Shown one piece after another: positions 16,837 to 25,512 of a stretch of 27,328 bases of DNA. The notes beneath the pieces are model-generated. The model was not told the origin of the DNA and did no database searches. It was given only the letters and a program-made list of their open reading frames with translations. A program made the translations under genes and the position numbers. The stretch covers positions 1 to 27,328 of the forward strand of contig DASYRM010000059.1 in assembly GCA_036004405.1 (NCBI GenBank). The letters run 5' to 3'. This DNA comes from DASYRM01 sp036004405 (lineage in GTDB: Bacteria > Acidobacteriota > Vicinamibacteria > Vicinamibacterales > UBA2999). The stretch's first letter is position 1. Each line of letters starts with the position of its first letter.

Positions 16837-18174
16837 ATGCAAGACTCGCGCGAATCGATACCCCCGCCCCGGGCCCCCGGCTGGCTGATGGCCGCGACGG
16901 GCGCTCTGGCCCTGGCCGTCCTGGCGATGGCGCTCGCCGAAACCAACCTGTGGATGCACTACTTGATCGACGCCGGCGAGTCGATCAGCCTCGGGGGCCT
17001 GGGCTTCATCCTGGTGGCGGGGTTTTTCCTGTTCCGCGCCGGCCGGCTCGCGGTGTCGCTGCCGCTCACGCTGCCCTGGCTGCTGTTTCCGGTGATCACG
17101 CAGGGCGATCAGCTGATCGACAACCTGTCCATCAACTGGATGCGGTTCATCGTCCACGTGCTGCTGGCGGCCATCTTCGGCATACCCGTGGCGGTGTTCG
17201 TGACCGCCGCCCGCTACATCGCGCGGACGCCGCGCGCCTGGTACGCCGTCATTCCCGGGTTCCCGCCGCTCGCCGCGGGCCGCACGCGCGAGGGCGGCGC
17301 CATCGTCGCCGTCTGGCTCATGGCGATCGAGACCTGGGTCGCGGATCGCTTCCTTGGCGAGCTGATGGTCATCACGCTCGTCGCGATGATCTGGGTGACG
17401 CTCGCGTGGGGATTCGCGTCGCGCCGGGAAGGAAAGACGGCGCCACGCAGCGAGCGCAGGGCGCTGGCGCTGCTGGTGATCGGCGTGGCGGTGTCGCTGG
17501 GCCTCTTCGTCGGCTACAAGAACCGGCCCGGAGCCTATCAGGGCAGTCCAAGCTACTTCATGGATCCCGCTCAGAAGAGCGCCGGCTTCCAGCTTGGCGC
17601 GATTCCGGTGCCCACGGGGGCGGTGCGCGCGCCTGCCGATCCCGGCGCCGTGCGCGACGCGCTCACCGGTTACGGCCAGGCGTTCGAGCGGCTGCTCGCG
17701 GGGTACTACATCCTCGATCGGAACTACAACTACGACTTCCACAACCGGCTGTTCCTGCGCAGCACGCCGCTGCTCGCCGACTACCGGCAGGCCGGTCTCG
17801 CGAAAGTGAGGGAAGCCGAAGCGATCCGCGCGCAGGCCGACGCGGCGGCGGCGCGCGCGCGCGCGTCGCTCCCGGCCGACGATCCGCTGGCGGCGCTGCT
17901 CGACGACGTCCACGCCTACGCGGCGTTCACCTTTGGCCGCGCGCCCGTGCTCGAGCGGATGTCCGCCGGGTTCGTGCAGACCGAGGCCGGCTATCAGCAC
18001 GCGACCCACATCTACGAAGGCGAGGGCAAGATGCTGGGGGTCCGGCTCAAGGAGATCCTCGACAAGCACCACGCCGTGCTCGCCGCGCCGGCTGCCGCTC
18101 CGGTCACCGCCGAATTCGACCGCCTGAGCGAGGGCGTGTACAAGAAGTACGCCGACCGTATCGTGGGTTTCTAG
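16837..18174 (+). CDS. Polytopic membrane protein with soluble C-terminal half, unknown function
   Basis: 445 residues in two parts. Residues 1-226 contain about six hydrophobic segments (near 16-35, 50-66, 74-90, 101-122, 155-194 and 208-226), consistent with an integral inner-membrane domain. Residues 227-445 are a soluble, helix-rich domain with a Tyr/Asn/Asp cluster (GYYILDRNYNYDFHNRLF, about 291-308), a long charged coiled-coil-like stretch (REAEAIRAQADAAAARARA) and a basic C-terminus. No family was recognised. It starts 32 bases from the divergent eboA and so may share a regulatory region with it, which is the only hint of a link to the ebo genes. Its stop codon overlaps the stop of the convergent STN gene: the palindrome CTAG at 18171-18174 supplies TAG on both strands. 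Confidence 0.82.
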   Translation: MQDSRESIPPPRAPGWLMAATGALALAVLAMALAETNLWMHYLIDAGESISLGGLGFILVAGFFLFRAGRLAVSLPLTLPWLLFPVITQGDQLIDNLSINWMRFIVHVLLAAIFGIPVAVFVTAARYIARTPRAWYAVIPGFPPLAAGRTREGGAIVAVWLMAIETWVADRFLGELMVITLVAMIWVTLAWGFASRREGKTAPRSERRALALLVIGVAVSLGLFVGYKNRPGAYQGSPSYFMDPAQKSAGFQLGAIPVPTGAVRAPADPGAVRDALTGYGQAFERLLAGYYILDRNYNYDFHNRLFLRSTPLLADYRQAGLAKVREAEAIRAQADAAAARARASLPADDPLAALLDDVHAYAAFTFGRAPVLERMSAGFVQTEAGYQHATHIYEGEGKMLGVRLKEILDKHHAVLAAPAAAPVTAEFDRLSEGVYKKYADRIVGF

Positions 18175-18677
18175 GGCTCGGTCGTCTGGATCGGGACCTC
18201 GACGACAGGCGCGAGCTCGATCGGGACGCCCTCGTCGACGACGTCCGCGGGGGCCGGGGCCGCCGCCGCGGGTACCGGCCATCGTCTCGCCGGCGGTTCC
18301 ACCTCCGGGGCCCGTGCCGCGCTGTCGGGCAGGATCACCAGTCGATCGATTCTGATCGCGCCGGTCTTCGGATCCTGCCGTTCCCCCATGATGTAGCCGC
18401 TCAGGTCGCGCAGCACCAGGCCCAGGGCCTCTCGTTCCGTCACCCCGGACAGATGCAGCGTCACCGGCACATCCGAGCCGTGACCGTTCTGCGAAACCAC
18501 CGTCAGGCCGGTCGTTTCCGACCAGCGCGCCAGAATCTCGTCCACCGTCACGTTGGCGGCTTCGAGCGTGACCGCACCGTCGTCCAGCCGTAGCGACAAC
18601 GTCTGAGCTGTTGCCGTATGGCTGAGCGCCAGGAAGCAGAGCGTTGCCAGCGAAACCAGTAACACCTTGGTCTTCAT
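18171..18677 (-). CDS. Second secreted STN-domain protein
   Basis: 168 residues. A signal peptide (VLLVSLATLCFLALSHTATA, cleavage near AQ) is followed by an STN-type domain: AVTLEAANVTVDEILARWSE, PVTLHLSGVTEREALGLVL, RDLSGYIMGER. Then comes a Pro/Ala/Val-rich tail that ends without further domains. Both the domain and the architecture match the protein at 8433-9203, so the two are paralogues; this one has a much shorter tail. GGAAG lies 3 bases before the ATG. It sits downstream of the DedA gene, which ends 51 bases before the start, so it could be read through from the MoxR operon. Function unknown; secretin activity is excluded by the absence of a secretin domain. Confidence 0.8.
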   Translation of the reverse strand: MKTKVLLVSLATLCFLALSHTATAQTLSLRLDDGAVTLEAANVTVDEILARWSETTGLTVVSQNGHGSDVPVTLHLSGVTEREALGLVLRDLSGYIMGERQDPKTGAIRIDRLVILPDSAARAPEVEPPARRWPVPAAAAPAPADVVDEGVPIELAPVVEVPIQTTEP

Positions 18678-18728
18678 AGGCTTCCGGGGGTGGAGCGCCT
18701 GAATTGTACACAGCCGGCGTCAAGTCGG

Positions 18729-19415
18729 CTATTGGGGCTCCCCCCTGGCCTCCTGCGCGTCTGGACGCGCCTTGGCCGGAGTATCGGTCGCAGCGAACTT
18801 TGCCCTATACCAGCCGTAGCCGCAGGCAGCCACCGCCACCAGGATCACGACGGCTGGGACGATGCTGTCCACCTGCCTCGACACGGCGCCGGCGTAGGCG
18901 TAAATGACCACGATGGGCGCGGTCCCGGCGAGTGAGGCGCCGAGGAACGCGGTGCGGGACATGCTCGACAGGCCGGCCACGAGGCTCATGGTCTCCATGA
19001 CCACCGGCAGCGGGCGCGTCAGCATCACCGCCAGCGTGCCGTGCTTGTCGAAGAAGGCGCTGAAGCGCTCGAATTCGTCCGCACCCACGATGCCGCGCGA
19101 CACGCCGCGCCCGTAGCGGCGCACCAGCTCGAAGCCGATCCACTCGCCGGCAATCGATCCGACGAGGGCGACGATCGATCCCCATGCCACGCCGAACGCC
19201 GCGCCGCTCAGGACCATGACCAGACTCGAGGGGATGGGCAGGGCCACGTCCGCGGCGAGCAAGATGGCGATGAGCGCGGCGGTGCCGAGCCCGGCGTGAT
19301 CGAGCCAGCGCGCTGCCAGTGCTTCCATCGGGATGCCGAGCACGTTCTCGATCAGGAGCTTCGAAGCGATGATGACGGCGGCGACGAGCACGATCAGGGC
19401 GAGCCAGCGTTTCAT
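18729..19415 (-). CDS. DedA/VTT-domain membrane protein
   Basis: 228 residues, an integral membrane protein of the VTT (DedA/TVP38/TMEM64) superfamily, many of which flip or transport lipids such as undecaprenyl phosphate across the inner membrane. Hydrophobic segments lie at about 5-22, 43-58, 64-92, 127-150, 155-175 and 184-202. The family loops PIPSSLVMVLSGAAFG (61-76), GEWIGFELVRRYGRG (90-104) and MLTRPLPVVMETMSLVAG (131-148) are visible, with the re-entrant-loop Arg134. The ATG at 19415 overlaps the TGA of the upstream 1402-residue gene (ATGA), so translation is coupled to the VWA protein. It is the last gene of the MoxR operon. The C-terminal ~20 residues are polar. The VTT superfamily is secure; the lipid substrate is not known. 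Confidence 0.88.
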   Translation of the reverse strand: MKRWLALIVLVAAVIIASKLLIENVLGIPMEALAARWLDHAGLGTAALIAILLAADVALPIPSSLVMVLSGAAFGVAWGSIVALVGSIAGEWIGFELVRRYGRGVSRGIVGADEFERFSAFFDKHGTLAVMLTRPLPVVMETMSLVAGLSSMSRTAFLGASLAGTAPIVVIYAYAGAVSRQVDSIVPAVVILVAVAACGYGWYRAKFAATDTPAKARPDAQEARGEPQ

Positions 19416-22400
19416 GCAGCGGTCCTTTGCGGTGCGCCCGAGGCGGCGTGGGCCGCGGCCGTACGTGCCGATGGTCTCGCCACCACGTGGGCGAGAAACG
19501 CGATCAGGGCGGCGACGGCCAGCAGCGGGCGCGTCGGGCGGCGATCGAGCGGGCGCGGTCCGCCGAACGGATCGTCTCCCGGAGCGAGCTGGCGGCCTCC
19601 CGACAGTCGCGCGATCTCGGCGAGCCTGGCGCGATCCACGTCGCCTCCGCGCTCCCGTGGGGCCGTCCAGTAGACGCCGCGCTGCACGCGCGCGTCCAGG
19701 CGGCCGTCCGCACTGACAGCCGCGATCGAGAACGTGTACGGCCCCGGGTCCGCGAGCGGCACCACCGTGTCGTACGCCCCGGGACCCGACGGGGTCAGCA
19801 CGAGATCGATCGCCGCCCCGGCCGGAGTGCGGCCCGTCGCGCGCACGTCGAGCCCGGTCAGGAATTCGCCGCCGGCGCCGCGCGCGTCGACCGTGAGGTG
19901 CAGCTGCCCGTCGCGCTCCACCGCCTCGGTGTGCAGGAAGGGGTGATCCACACGGCGCGACACCCACCGCGCCGTCTGCGCCAGCAGCGCCGGCCCCTGC
20001 GGCCACGCGCGCAGAGCCGCCGACCACGGCGATCGCAGGTCCGCGGTGTACACCGCCACCTTGCCGAGCCCCCGCCGCCACAGCGCGAGAATCGGATCGC
20101 CGAGCGGCGAGCGCACGGCCACGTCGGCGCCCGCTCTCGCGACGCTGACAACGTAGCCTCCGAGCGAGGGCAGCGCCGTGGTGTCGATGCCGGTCAGCAC
20201 CGGATGGGCCGTGGGCTGCAGCGCCACGGGCTCCTCGACGATCCGCCCGCCCGAGACCCGCACCGCCTCGCGCGCCGCCAGCGCCGGCAGCTCGTCGAGG
20301 CGTCGCGGATAGAAGGCGCGGCCGCCGGCGGTACGCGCCAGGTCGCTCAGAAACGCGCGGTCGGCCTCGTCGCCGAGCGCGACGGTCGAGAGCTCGATGC
20401 CGGGCCGCAGCGCCGCCCTCGCCCGTGCCTGATCCGCGGGCGACGTGCGCCCATCGGACACGAGGAGCACGAGCCGGCGGGCGAAGCCCGAGGCCGCGGG
20501 TGCCCGCAGCCACTCCACGGCGCGTTCGAGCGCCGGCGCGATGGCTGTCGATCCGGAGGGACGCACCGCGTCGAGCCGCGCGGCGAGCGCGGCCGGTTCG
20601 TGCCCGGGGCGCAGCTCCGCCACGTCGACGGCGGCGGCGTCGAACGCGATGACCCCGACCGCGTCGGTGGCCGGCAGCGACGCGAGCACGCGCCGCGCCG
20701 CCTGGCGCGCGAACTCGATGCGTGGCGCGCCGTCGATGCGGTCGTCCATGCTGCCCGACTTGTCGAAGACGACCACCAGCGCGAGACCGGGGGCGCGCCC
20801 GCCGCGGCGGGGCCGGAGATCGATGGGCAGCACGGCGTCGAGCGGGTCGGTGTCGTCGAGCGGCAGCAGGCTCCGCGCGCTCCCCAGCACGAACAGGCCG
20901 CCGCCCTGTTCGACGTGTTGCGCCAGCGCGCGGCGCTGCGAGGCGTCGAGGCGTGAGGCGTCCACGTCGTCGAGCACGATGGCGTCGAAGGCCGCGAGCG
21001 CGGTCGTCGTTCGCGGGAGCCGGTCGGGCGTCGTGGACTCGACGCGGTACCCGGCCGGCGACGCTGCCGGCGCGCTTCCGTCCGAGACGTTGAGCAGGCG
21101 GGGTTCCCCTTCGACGGCGACGACGGCGCCGGCGGTCTCGTCAGCGACGTCGGCGAACTCTTCCGGCATCTCGATCGCCGCGCGGTAGACGCTGAGGCCG
21201 CGCTGTCCAGCCTGGACGGTCACAGCCACAGTGGCCGCGCCGCCGGCAGGCAGCGTGACCGGCCGGCGATCGAGCACCGCGCCTGCGGCTTCGAACACGA
21301 CGGTGGCGGCCGCGCCCGGAGCGCCTTCGACGCTGGCCGCGAGGTCGAACGGTTCCCCCTGGTGCACGGTCGGTGGCGCCACGAGCCGCGTGACGGTGGC
21401 CCGTCGGCCGGAGACCGCCACCGCCTGCGGCACGATCACGTCCACTGGAATGCCCGCGGCCCTGGCGGCCAGCGCCGCCGCGCGGGCATCGCCGGTGGTC
21501 TCGCGCCCGTCGGACACGAGCACGACCCGGTTGGCGCTGTCGGCCGGCACCGCCGCGCGCGCCGTCTGGATCGCCTGCTCGAGGTTGGTCGCGCTGGCGA
21601 GCGCCCGCGCGCCGGGCGCCGCGCCGGTGAGCGGCGATGTGTCGAGCGGCCGCTCCATCGTGGCGTCGGCACCGAACACCAGCAGGCCGGCCCGATCGCC
21701 GCGCTGCATCCCCGCGGTGCTGCGCGCCACGGCGGCGAGCGCCTCGGCACGCCGCGCCGACATGCTGTCCGACGTGTCGAGCGCGAAGACGATCGCGCGG
21801 GGCGCCTGCCCCCACGGCAGGCGCGGGTTCAGGAGGGCCAGCGCCGCCAGCGCGAGCGCGGCGCTGCGTGGCGAGGGCCAGCGGCCCGGCCGCAATCGCC
21901 ATTCGATCGCGGCGAGCGCGAGCGCGGCGATCAGGACGTATCCGGAGAGATCCGCGAGCGACGAGGTGCTGGCGGCCGGGAGACGGTCGCGCAGCCGCGG
22001 GGTCGAGGCGGCGGCCACGGACAGGTCCGACTCGGCGCGCGTGACCGGATTGACGACGAATGAATCTTCCGCCGATCCCTGGCGCACGCGATAGACGCCC
22101 GCAATCGTCGCGGGTGCCACGGTGACGCGGGTGAGGTCGGCGGTCGCAGCCACGACCGTGTCGCCCGGCCCCACGACCTGCGGGGCGCCGGATCCGCCGC
22201 GCGGCAGCGGCCGCACGATCGGCCGGCCGGCGTCGAACGTCGCGGCCGCGAGGTCCCGTCCCGCCAGCCAGTCGAGGGCGTCGGCAATCAGGATGGGAAA
22301 GGCCGGCGCGAGCACGAGCGGCGATCGCGCCAGATCGAGACGCAGCTCCATCACTCGGCGGCCGTTGGCGTCGTAGGCCAGGATGGCGGGGCGGTTGCCC

Positions 22401-23620
22401 GCGCGAGCCACCACGGACCCCGGGGCCGGCTCGGCTCCCTCGACGGCCACGACGTCGGCGCCGTCGAGCGTGCGCGACGTTGCGAGCCCCTCAACCGTAC
22501 TCTCCACGGTCAGCGGCGCCGCCGCGGCCGGCGCCGCCGCGGGCGGGGCCACGACGAGCGCGCCAGTAGTGGCGGAGACGCCTCCTGCCGCCGGCGCGGC
22601 GCATCCCACGCACACCGCGACATCGGCCGGCTCGGACGGCGGCACGAGTACGACACCGGGGCGCGTCCGCAACGCCTGCTCGAGAAAGTCGTTCGCGCCC
22701 GTCACGGCAACACGTATCGCGAGGGGCGGCTCGATAACGGCGTGGCGGGTGTTGTCGCCGGCGATCGCATCATCGGCGTCGAGCCGTGCGGTCACGATGC
22801 CGGCTTGTTCGTGGACGGACGCAACGACCGTCGCTCCGGCGTGCGCAGGGAGCGTCAAGGGGCGGCGGACGAGTTCACCGCCGTTGCGCGACAGCGTGAG
22901 CGTGGTGGACGCCTCGCGGGTCCCGAAATTCCACACGTGCGCCAGTACCTCGGCGTCGAGAGCGTCGGCGTGAGGCCGCCGCGCGCTCAGCGATACCAGG
23001 GCGAGGTTGTCTGCGGGCGAGCCAACCGTGGTCCATTCGGTGGCGTCGCCCTCCGGGGCCGCGGCGTCGGTCACGACCAGGAGCCGCCCAGGCGCCGGAC
23101 TGGCGCTCCGCGCAAAATCGACCGCCGCGCCGAGCGGCGCACCGGCGTCGGTCGGCCGCAGCTCCGCCAGCGCGCGTTCGAGCTCGCGGCTTCGCGCCGG
23201 GAATTCGCCGACGAGGCGGGGTTCGGGCGCCGCGTCGACCAGCCGCACGCGCGTACGGCCCGGAAGCGTTGCAGCCCATGCCGCGGCGCGCGCGGTGGCC
23301 AGCGCCAGACGCGTGGTGCCGCCGCTCCGGGCGCTCATGCTGAGCGAGGTATCGACGACGAGCGCGGCGACCGCGGGCTGAGAGGGCCAGAATGGGCCCG
23401 CGACGGCAAGCGCGATGGCCGCCACGATCGCGGCCTGGAGCAGCGCGAGCCAGTGACGCCGCACGCGCCGGGCGAGCGGCGCGGCCTCGCGCGCCGCCGC
23501 CGCGGCCCAGAGATGCATCGTCGCCACGGGCAGGCGTCGGGCCGGCCGGCGCCGGAGCGCGAGCAGTGGCAGCAGCGCGAGGAGCAGCAGCCAGAGCGCG
23601 GCGGGAATCCCAAACTGCAT
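19412..23620 (-). CDS. Triple VWA-domain membrane protein (BatA-type N-terminus fused to a second VWA/amidotransferase-like protein)
   Basis: 1402 residues, about three times a usual BatA. Residues 1-80 are a BatA-like N-terminal region with two transmembrane helices (5-22, 58-77). VWA1 (about 85-210) has the MIDAS motif DTSLS (90-94). Another membrane pair lies at about 558-600, after which VWA2 (608-735) has DTSDS (615-619) and SDGRETT. A beta-sandwich linker (740-860) leads to a glutamine-amidotransferase-like fold (about 868-935, IVLDDVDAS, HVEQGGGLFVLG). VWA3 (945-1110) has DKSGS (953-957), SGST and SDGRT. Residues 1130-1360 resemble a second amidotransferase-like/beta region, and a final helix lies at 1366-1380. 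Metal-binding VWA modules usually mediate protein contacts. It starts 4 bases after the DUF58 stop and its stop overlaps DedA. The frame is continuous, so this is a genuine fusion and not two genes. Confidence 0.9.
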   Translation of the reverse strand: MQFGIPAALWLLLLALLPLLALRRRPARRLPVATMHLWAAAAAREAAPLARRVRRHWLALLQAAIVAAIALAVAGPFWPSQPAVAALVVDTSLSMSARSGGTTRLALATARAAAWAATLPGRTRVRLVDAAPEPRLVGEFPARSRELERALAELRPTDAGAPLGAAVDFARSASPAPGRLLVVTDAAAPEGDATEWTTVGSPADNLALVSLSARRPHADALDAEVLAHVWNFGTREASTTLTLSRNGGELVRRPLTLPAHAGATVVASVHEQAGIVTARLDADDAIAGDNTRHAVIEPPLAIRVAVTGANDFLEQALRTRPGVVLVPPSEPADVAVCVGCAAPAAGGVSATTGALVVAPPAAAPAAAAPLTVESTVEGLATSRTLDGADVVAVEGAEPAPGSVVARAGNRPAILAYDANGRRVMELRLDLARSPLVLAPAFPILIADALDWLAGRDLAAATFDAGRPIVRPLPRGGSGAPQVVGPGDTVVAATADLTRVTVAPATIAGVYRVRQGSAEDSFVVNPVTRAESDLSVAAASTPRLRDRLPAASTSSLADLSGYVLIAALALAAIEWRLRPGRWPSPRSAALALAALALLNPRLPWGQAPRAIVFALDTSDSMSARRAEALAAVARSTAGMQRGDRAGLLVFGADATMERPLDTSPLTGAAPGARALASATNLEQAIQTARAAVPADSANRVVLVSDGRETTGDARAAALAARAAGIPVDVIVPQAVAVSGRRATVTRLVAPPTVHQGEPFDLAASVEGAPGAAATVVFEAAGAVLDRRPVTLPAGGAATVAVTVQAGQRGLSVYRAAIEMPEEFADVADETAGAVVAVEGEPRLLNVSDGSAPAASPAGYRVESTTPDRLPRTTTALAAFDAIVLDDVDASRLDASQRRALAQHVEQGGGLFVLGSARSLLPLDDTDPLDAVLPIDLRPRRGGRAPGLALVVVFDKSGSMDDRIDGAPRIEFARQAARRVLASLPATDAVGVIAFDAAAVDVAELRPGHEPAALAARLDAVRPSGSTAIAPALERAVEWLRAPAASGFARRLVLLVSDGRTSPADQARARAALRPGIELSTVALGDEADRAFLSDLARTAGGRAFYPRRLDELPALAAREAVRVSGGRIVEEPVALQPTAHPVLTGIDTTALPSLGGYVVSVARAGADVAVRSPLGDPILALWRRGLGKVAVYTADLRSPWSAALRAWPQGPALLAQTARWVSRRVDHPFLHTEAVERDGQLHLTVDARGAGGEFLTGLDVRATGRTPAGAAIDLVLTPSGPGAYDTVVPLADPGPYTFSIAAVSADGRLDARVQRGVYWTAPRERGGDVDRARLAEIARLSGGRQLAPGDDPFGGPRPLDRRPTRPLLAVAALIAFLAHVVARPSARTAAAHAASGAPQRTAA

Positions 23621-23624
23621 CGGG

Positions 23625-24503
23625 CTACCCGTACGCGCTCACGAGGCCGGCGCCCTGGAGCGCGCCGAGCCGCTCGCTGAACGAGCTGTCCGAGACGAGG
23701 CGGACGAAGGGGATGGCGTGCTCCCGGCAGTAGGCGGCCAGACGCTGCCGGTGATCCTCGAGCTGGGCCCGGTAGCGCGCGATCGCGTGCTCGTCCACGA
23801 GCAGCGCCGGCGCGTCGGGCTGCTCCACGTCCACGAGCTCGGCCTCGCCATCGAGCGTGGGGTCGACTTCGTCGCGCGACACGATCTGCACGACGGCGGG
23901 CGCGAGCCCTCGATGCTGGAGGTACTGCAGGCCGTCGAGCGGCAGCGACGGCGCGAAGAAGTCGGACACGACGACGGCGAGGCCAGGCCCGCGCGCGGCG
24001 GCGCCGTAGTGGAGCAGCGCCCGGTCGATGTCCGACGGGCCGTGCGCCGCGGCGGCGTCGATCAGGCTGAGCGCGCGAAAGAGCTGCGCGCGCCCCGGCG
24101 CCGGCGGCAGGTAGGTGCGGACGCCGCTGTCGAAGATGGCGAGCCCCGCGGTGTCGCGGCGCTCCTGCGCGATGTAGCAGAGCGCGGCGCCGACGCTACG
24201 GGCGCACGACCACTTGTCGGGCTGCCCCACGCTCATCGACGCGCTGGCGTCGAGCAGCACGTGCAGCCGCACGTGTCCATCGGCGCGCGCCACGCGCACC
24301 ACCAGCTGCCGCAGACGCGCCTCGACGGTCCAGTCGATCGACCGTGGATCGTCGCCCGGTTCGTAGTGGCGGTACTCCTGGAACTCGAGGCCGGCGCCGC
24401 GAACGCGCGCGCGCCGGACGGCGGCGGTGGCTGCCGTGGGTGCGGCAGGTCCTGCACCGAGCATCAGCCGATTGAGGACGCGCGCTTCTTCGGCCGAGAA
24501 CAT
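23625..24503 (-). CDS. DUF58 domain-containing protein
   Basis: 292 residues with the DUF58 signature LEFQEYRHYEPGDDPRSIDW (39-58) and a VWA-like MIDAS, D85-A-S-A-S89. DUF58 proteins are the standard second member of MoxR operons and are thought to be VWA-like partners of the MoxR ATPase. The N-terminus has no transmembrane helix, unlike many DUF58 proteins that carry two, so this one is probably cytoplasmic. The ATG at 24503 is 7 bases from the MoxR stop, and the stop is 4 bases from the start of the VWA-fusion gene, so the three are one translational unit. Its exact function is unknown. Confidence 0.93.
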   Translation of the reverse strand: MFSAEEARVLNRLMLGAGPAAPTAATAAVRRARVRGAGLEFQEYRHYEPGDDPRSIDWTVEARLRQLVVRVARADGHVRLHVLLDASASMSVGQPDKWSCARSVGAALCYIAQERRDTAGLAIFDSGVRTYLPPAPGRAQLFRALSLIDAAAAHGPSDIDRALLHYGAAARGPGLAVVVSDFFAPSLPLDGLQYLQHRGLAPAVVQIVSRDEVDPTLDGEAELVDVEQPDAPALLVDEHAIARYRAQLEDHRQRLAAYCREHAIPFVRLVSDSSFSERLGALQGAGLVSAYG

Positions 24504-24510
24504 CGGCCGT

Positions 24511-25512
24511 TCAGGTCCGGCCGCCGGTGGCGGCGACGATGCCCTCCACGATGGCGCCGGTGGACACCTGTTCCATCTCGCCGTGGAAGTTGCGGATGAT
24601 GCGATGGTTGAGGGCCGGCAGCGCCACCTGCGCCACGTCCTCGGCCGCCACGTGATAGCGGCCGTCGAGCAGCGCCAGCGCCTTGCCGGCCAGGATCATC
24701 GCCTGCGCGGCGCGCGGGCTGGCGCCGTACTGCACGTACTTGCGGACGATCGCGGGCGCTTCCTCGGCGTTGGGATGCGTGGCGCGGATGATCCGCAGCA
24801 CGCGATCGAGCGCCGGTTGCGAGACCGCCACCTGCTTGACCACCTCGGTCATGGCGCGCACCGTCGCCGCCCCGTGGCGCGCGGCGACGCGCACGGTGCC
24901 GGTGCCGGTCGTGCGCGCGAGGATCTCGGCCAGGTCGGTGATGCTCGGCGTCTCCACCGTCAGCTTGAAGAAGAAGCGATCGAGCTGCGCTTCCGGCAGT
25001 GGGTAGGTGCCTTCCATCTCGATCGGGTTCTGGGTCGCGAAGACCGCGAACGGTTCCTCGATCGGATGGGTGACGCCGAACACCGTGACGTGCCGTTCCT
25101 GCAGCGCTTCGAGAAACGCCGCCTGCGTGCGCGGCGTGGCGCGATTGATCTCGTCGGCCAGCACGACGTTGGCGAAGATCGGCCCGCGTCGGAACGAGAA
25201 CTCGCGCAACCCCTGCGGCGTTTCGGCCAGCAGGTTAGTGCCGGTGACGTCGGCCGGCATCAGGTCCGGTGTGCACTGGATCCGCGAGCACGAGAGGTTG
25301 AGCGCTTCGCCCAGCGTCCGCACCAGCACGGTCTTGCCAAGGCCGGGTGCCCCCTCGATGAGCGCATGGCCCTGGCAGAAGAAGCAGAGCAGCAGGTGAT
25401 CGACGAGCGGCCGCTGCCCCACGAAGACACGGCCGATCTCACCGCGCAGGTGGTCGAACACCTCGCGGAAGACGGCGGCCTGCGCCTCGATGTCGGCAGG
25501 CGTCTGCATCAT
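24511..25512 (-). CDS. MoxR-family AAA+ ATPase
   Basis: 333 residues. Walker A GAPGLGKT (54-61), Walker B VVLADE (116-121), sensor 1 in ATQNPIEMEGTYPLPEAQ (159-176) and the arginine-finger region AQLDRFFFKL are all present. The C-terminal MoxR lid (YGASPRAAQAMILAGKALAL, then DVAQVALPALNHRI) follows. MoxR proteins act as chaperone-like ATPases with DUF58 and VWA partners for assembly or metal insertion in client enzymes or envelope complexes. The ATG at 25512 overlaps the TGA of the upstream gene (ATGA), so it is translationally coupled. Length and motif order are standard, so the ATPase should be active. The client is not indicated by neighbouring genes. Confidence 0.95.
   Translation of the reverse strand: MMQTPADIEAQAAVFREVFDHLRGEIGRVFVGQRPLVDHLLLCFFCQGHALIEGAPGLGKTVLVRTLGEALNLSCSRIQCTPDLMPADVTGTNLLAETPQGLREFSFRRGPIFANVVLADEINRATPRTQAAFLEALQERHVTVFGVTHPIEEPFAVFATQNPIEMEGTYPLPEAQLDRFFFKLTVETPSITDLAEILARTTGTGTVRVAARHGAATVRAMTEVVKQVAVSQPALDRVLRIIRATHPNAEEAPAIVRKYVQYGASPRAAQAMILAGKALALLDGRYHVAAEDVAQVALPALNHRIIRNFHGEMEQVSTGAIVEGIVAATGGRT

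Noticed and set aside
15237..16946. A fusion of EboB with an N-terminal extension
   Set aside because: The extension runs through eboA in the wrong frame. A Shine-Dalgarno and the HxH motif place the start at 16109.
16834..18723. A 629-codon open frame on the minus strand opposite the membrane protein gene
   Set aside because: Composition is dominated by Arg, Gly, Asp and His with no hydrophobic or domain structure, while the plus frame has regular membrane helices and the minus STN gene overlaps it in a different frame.
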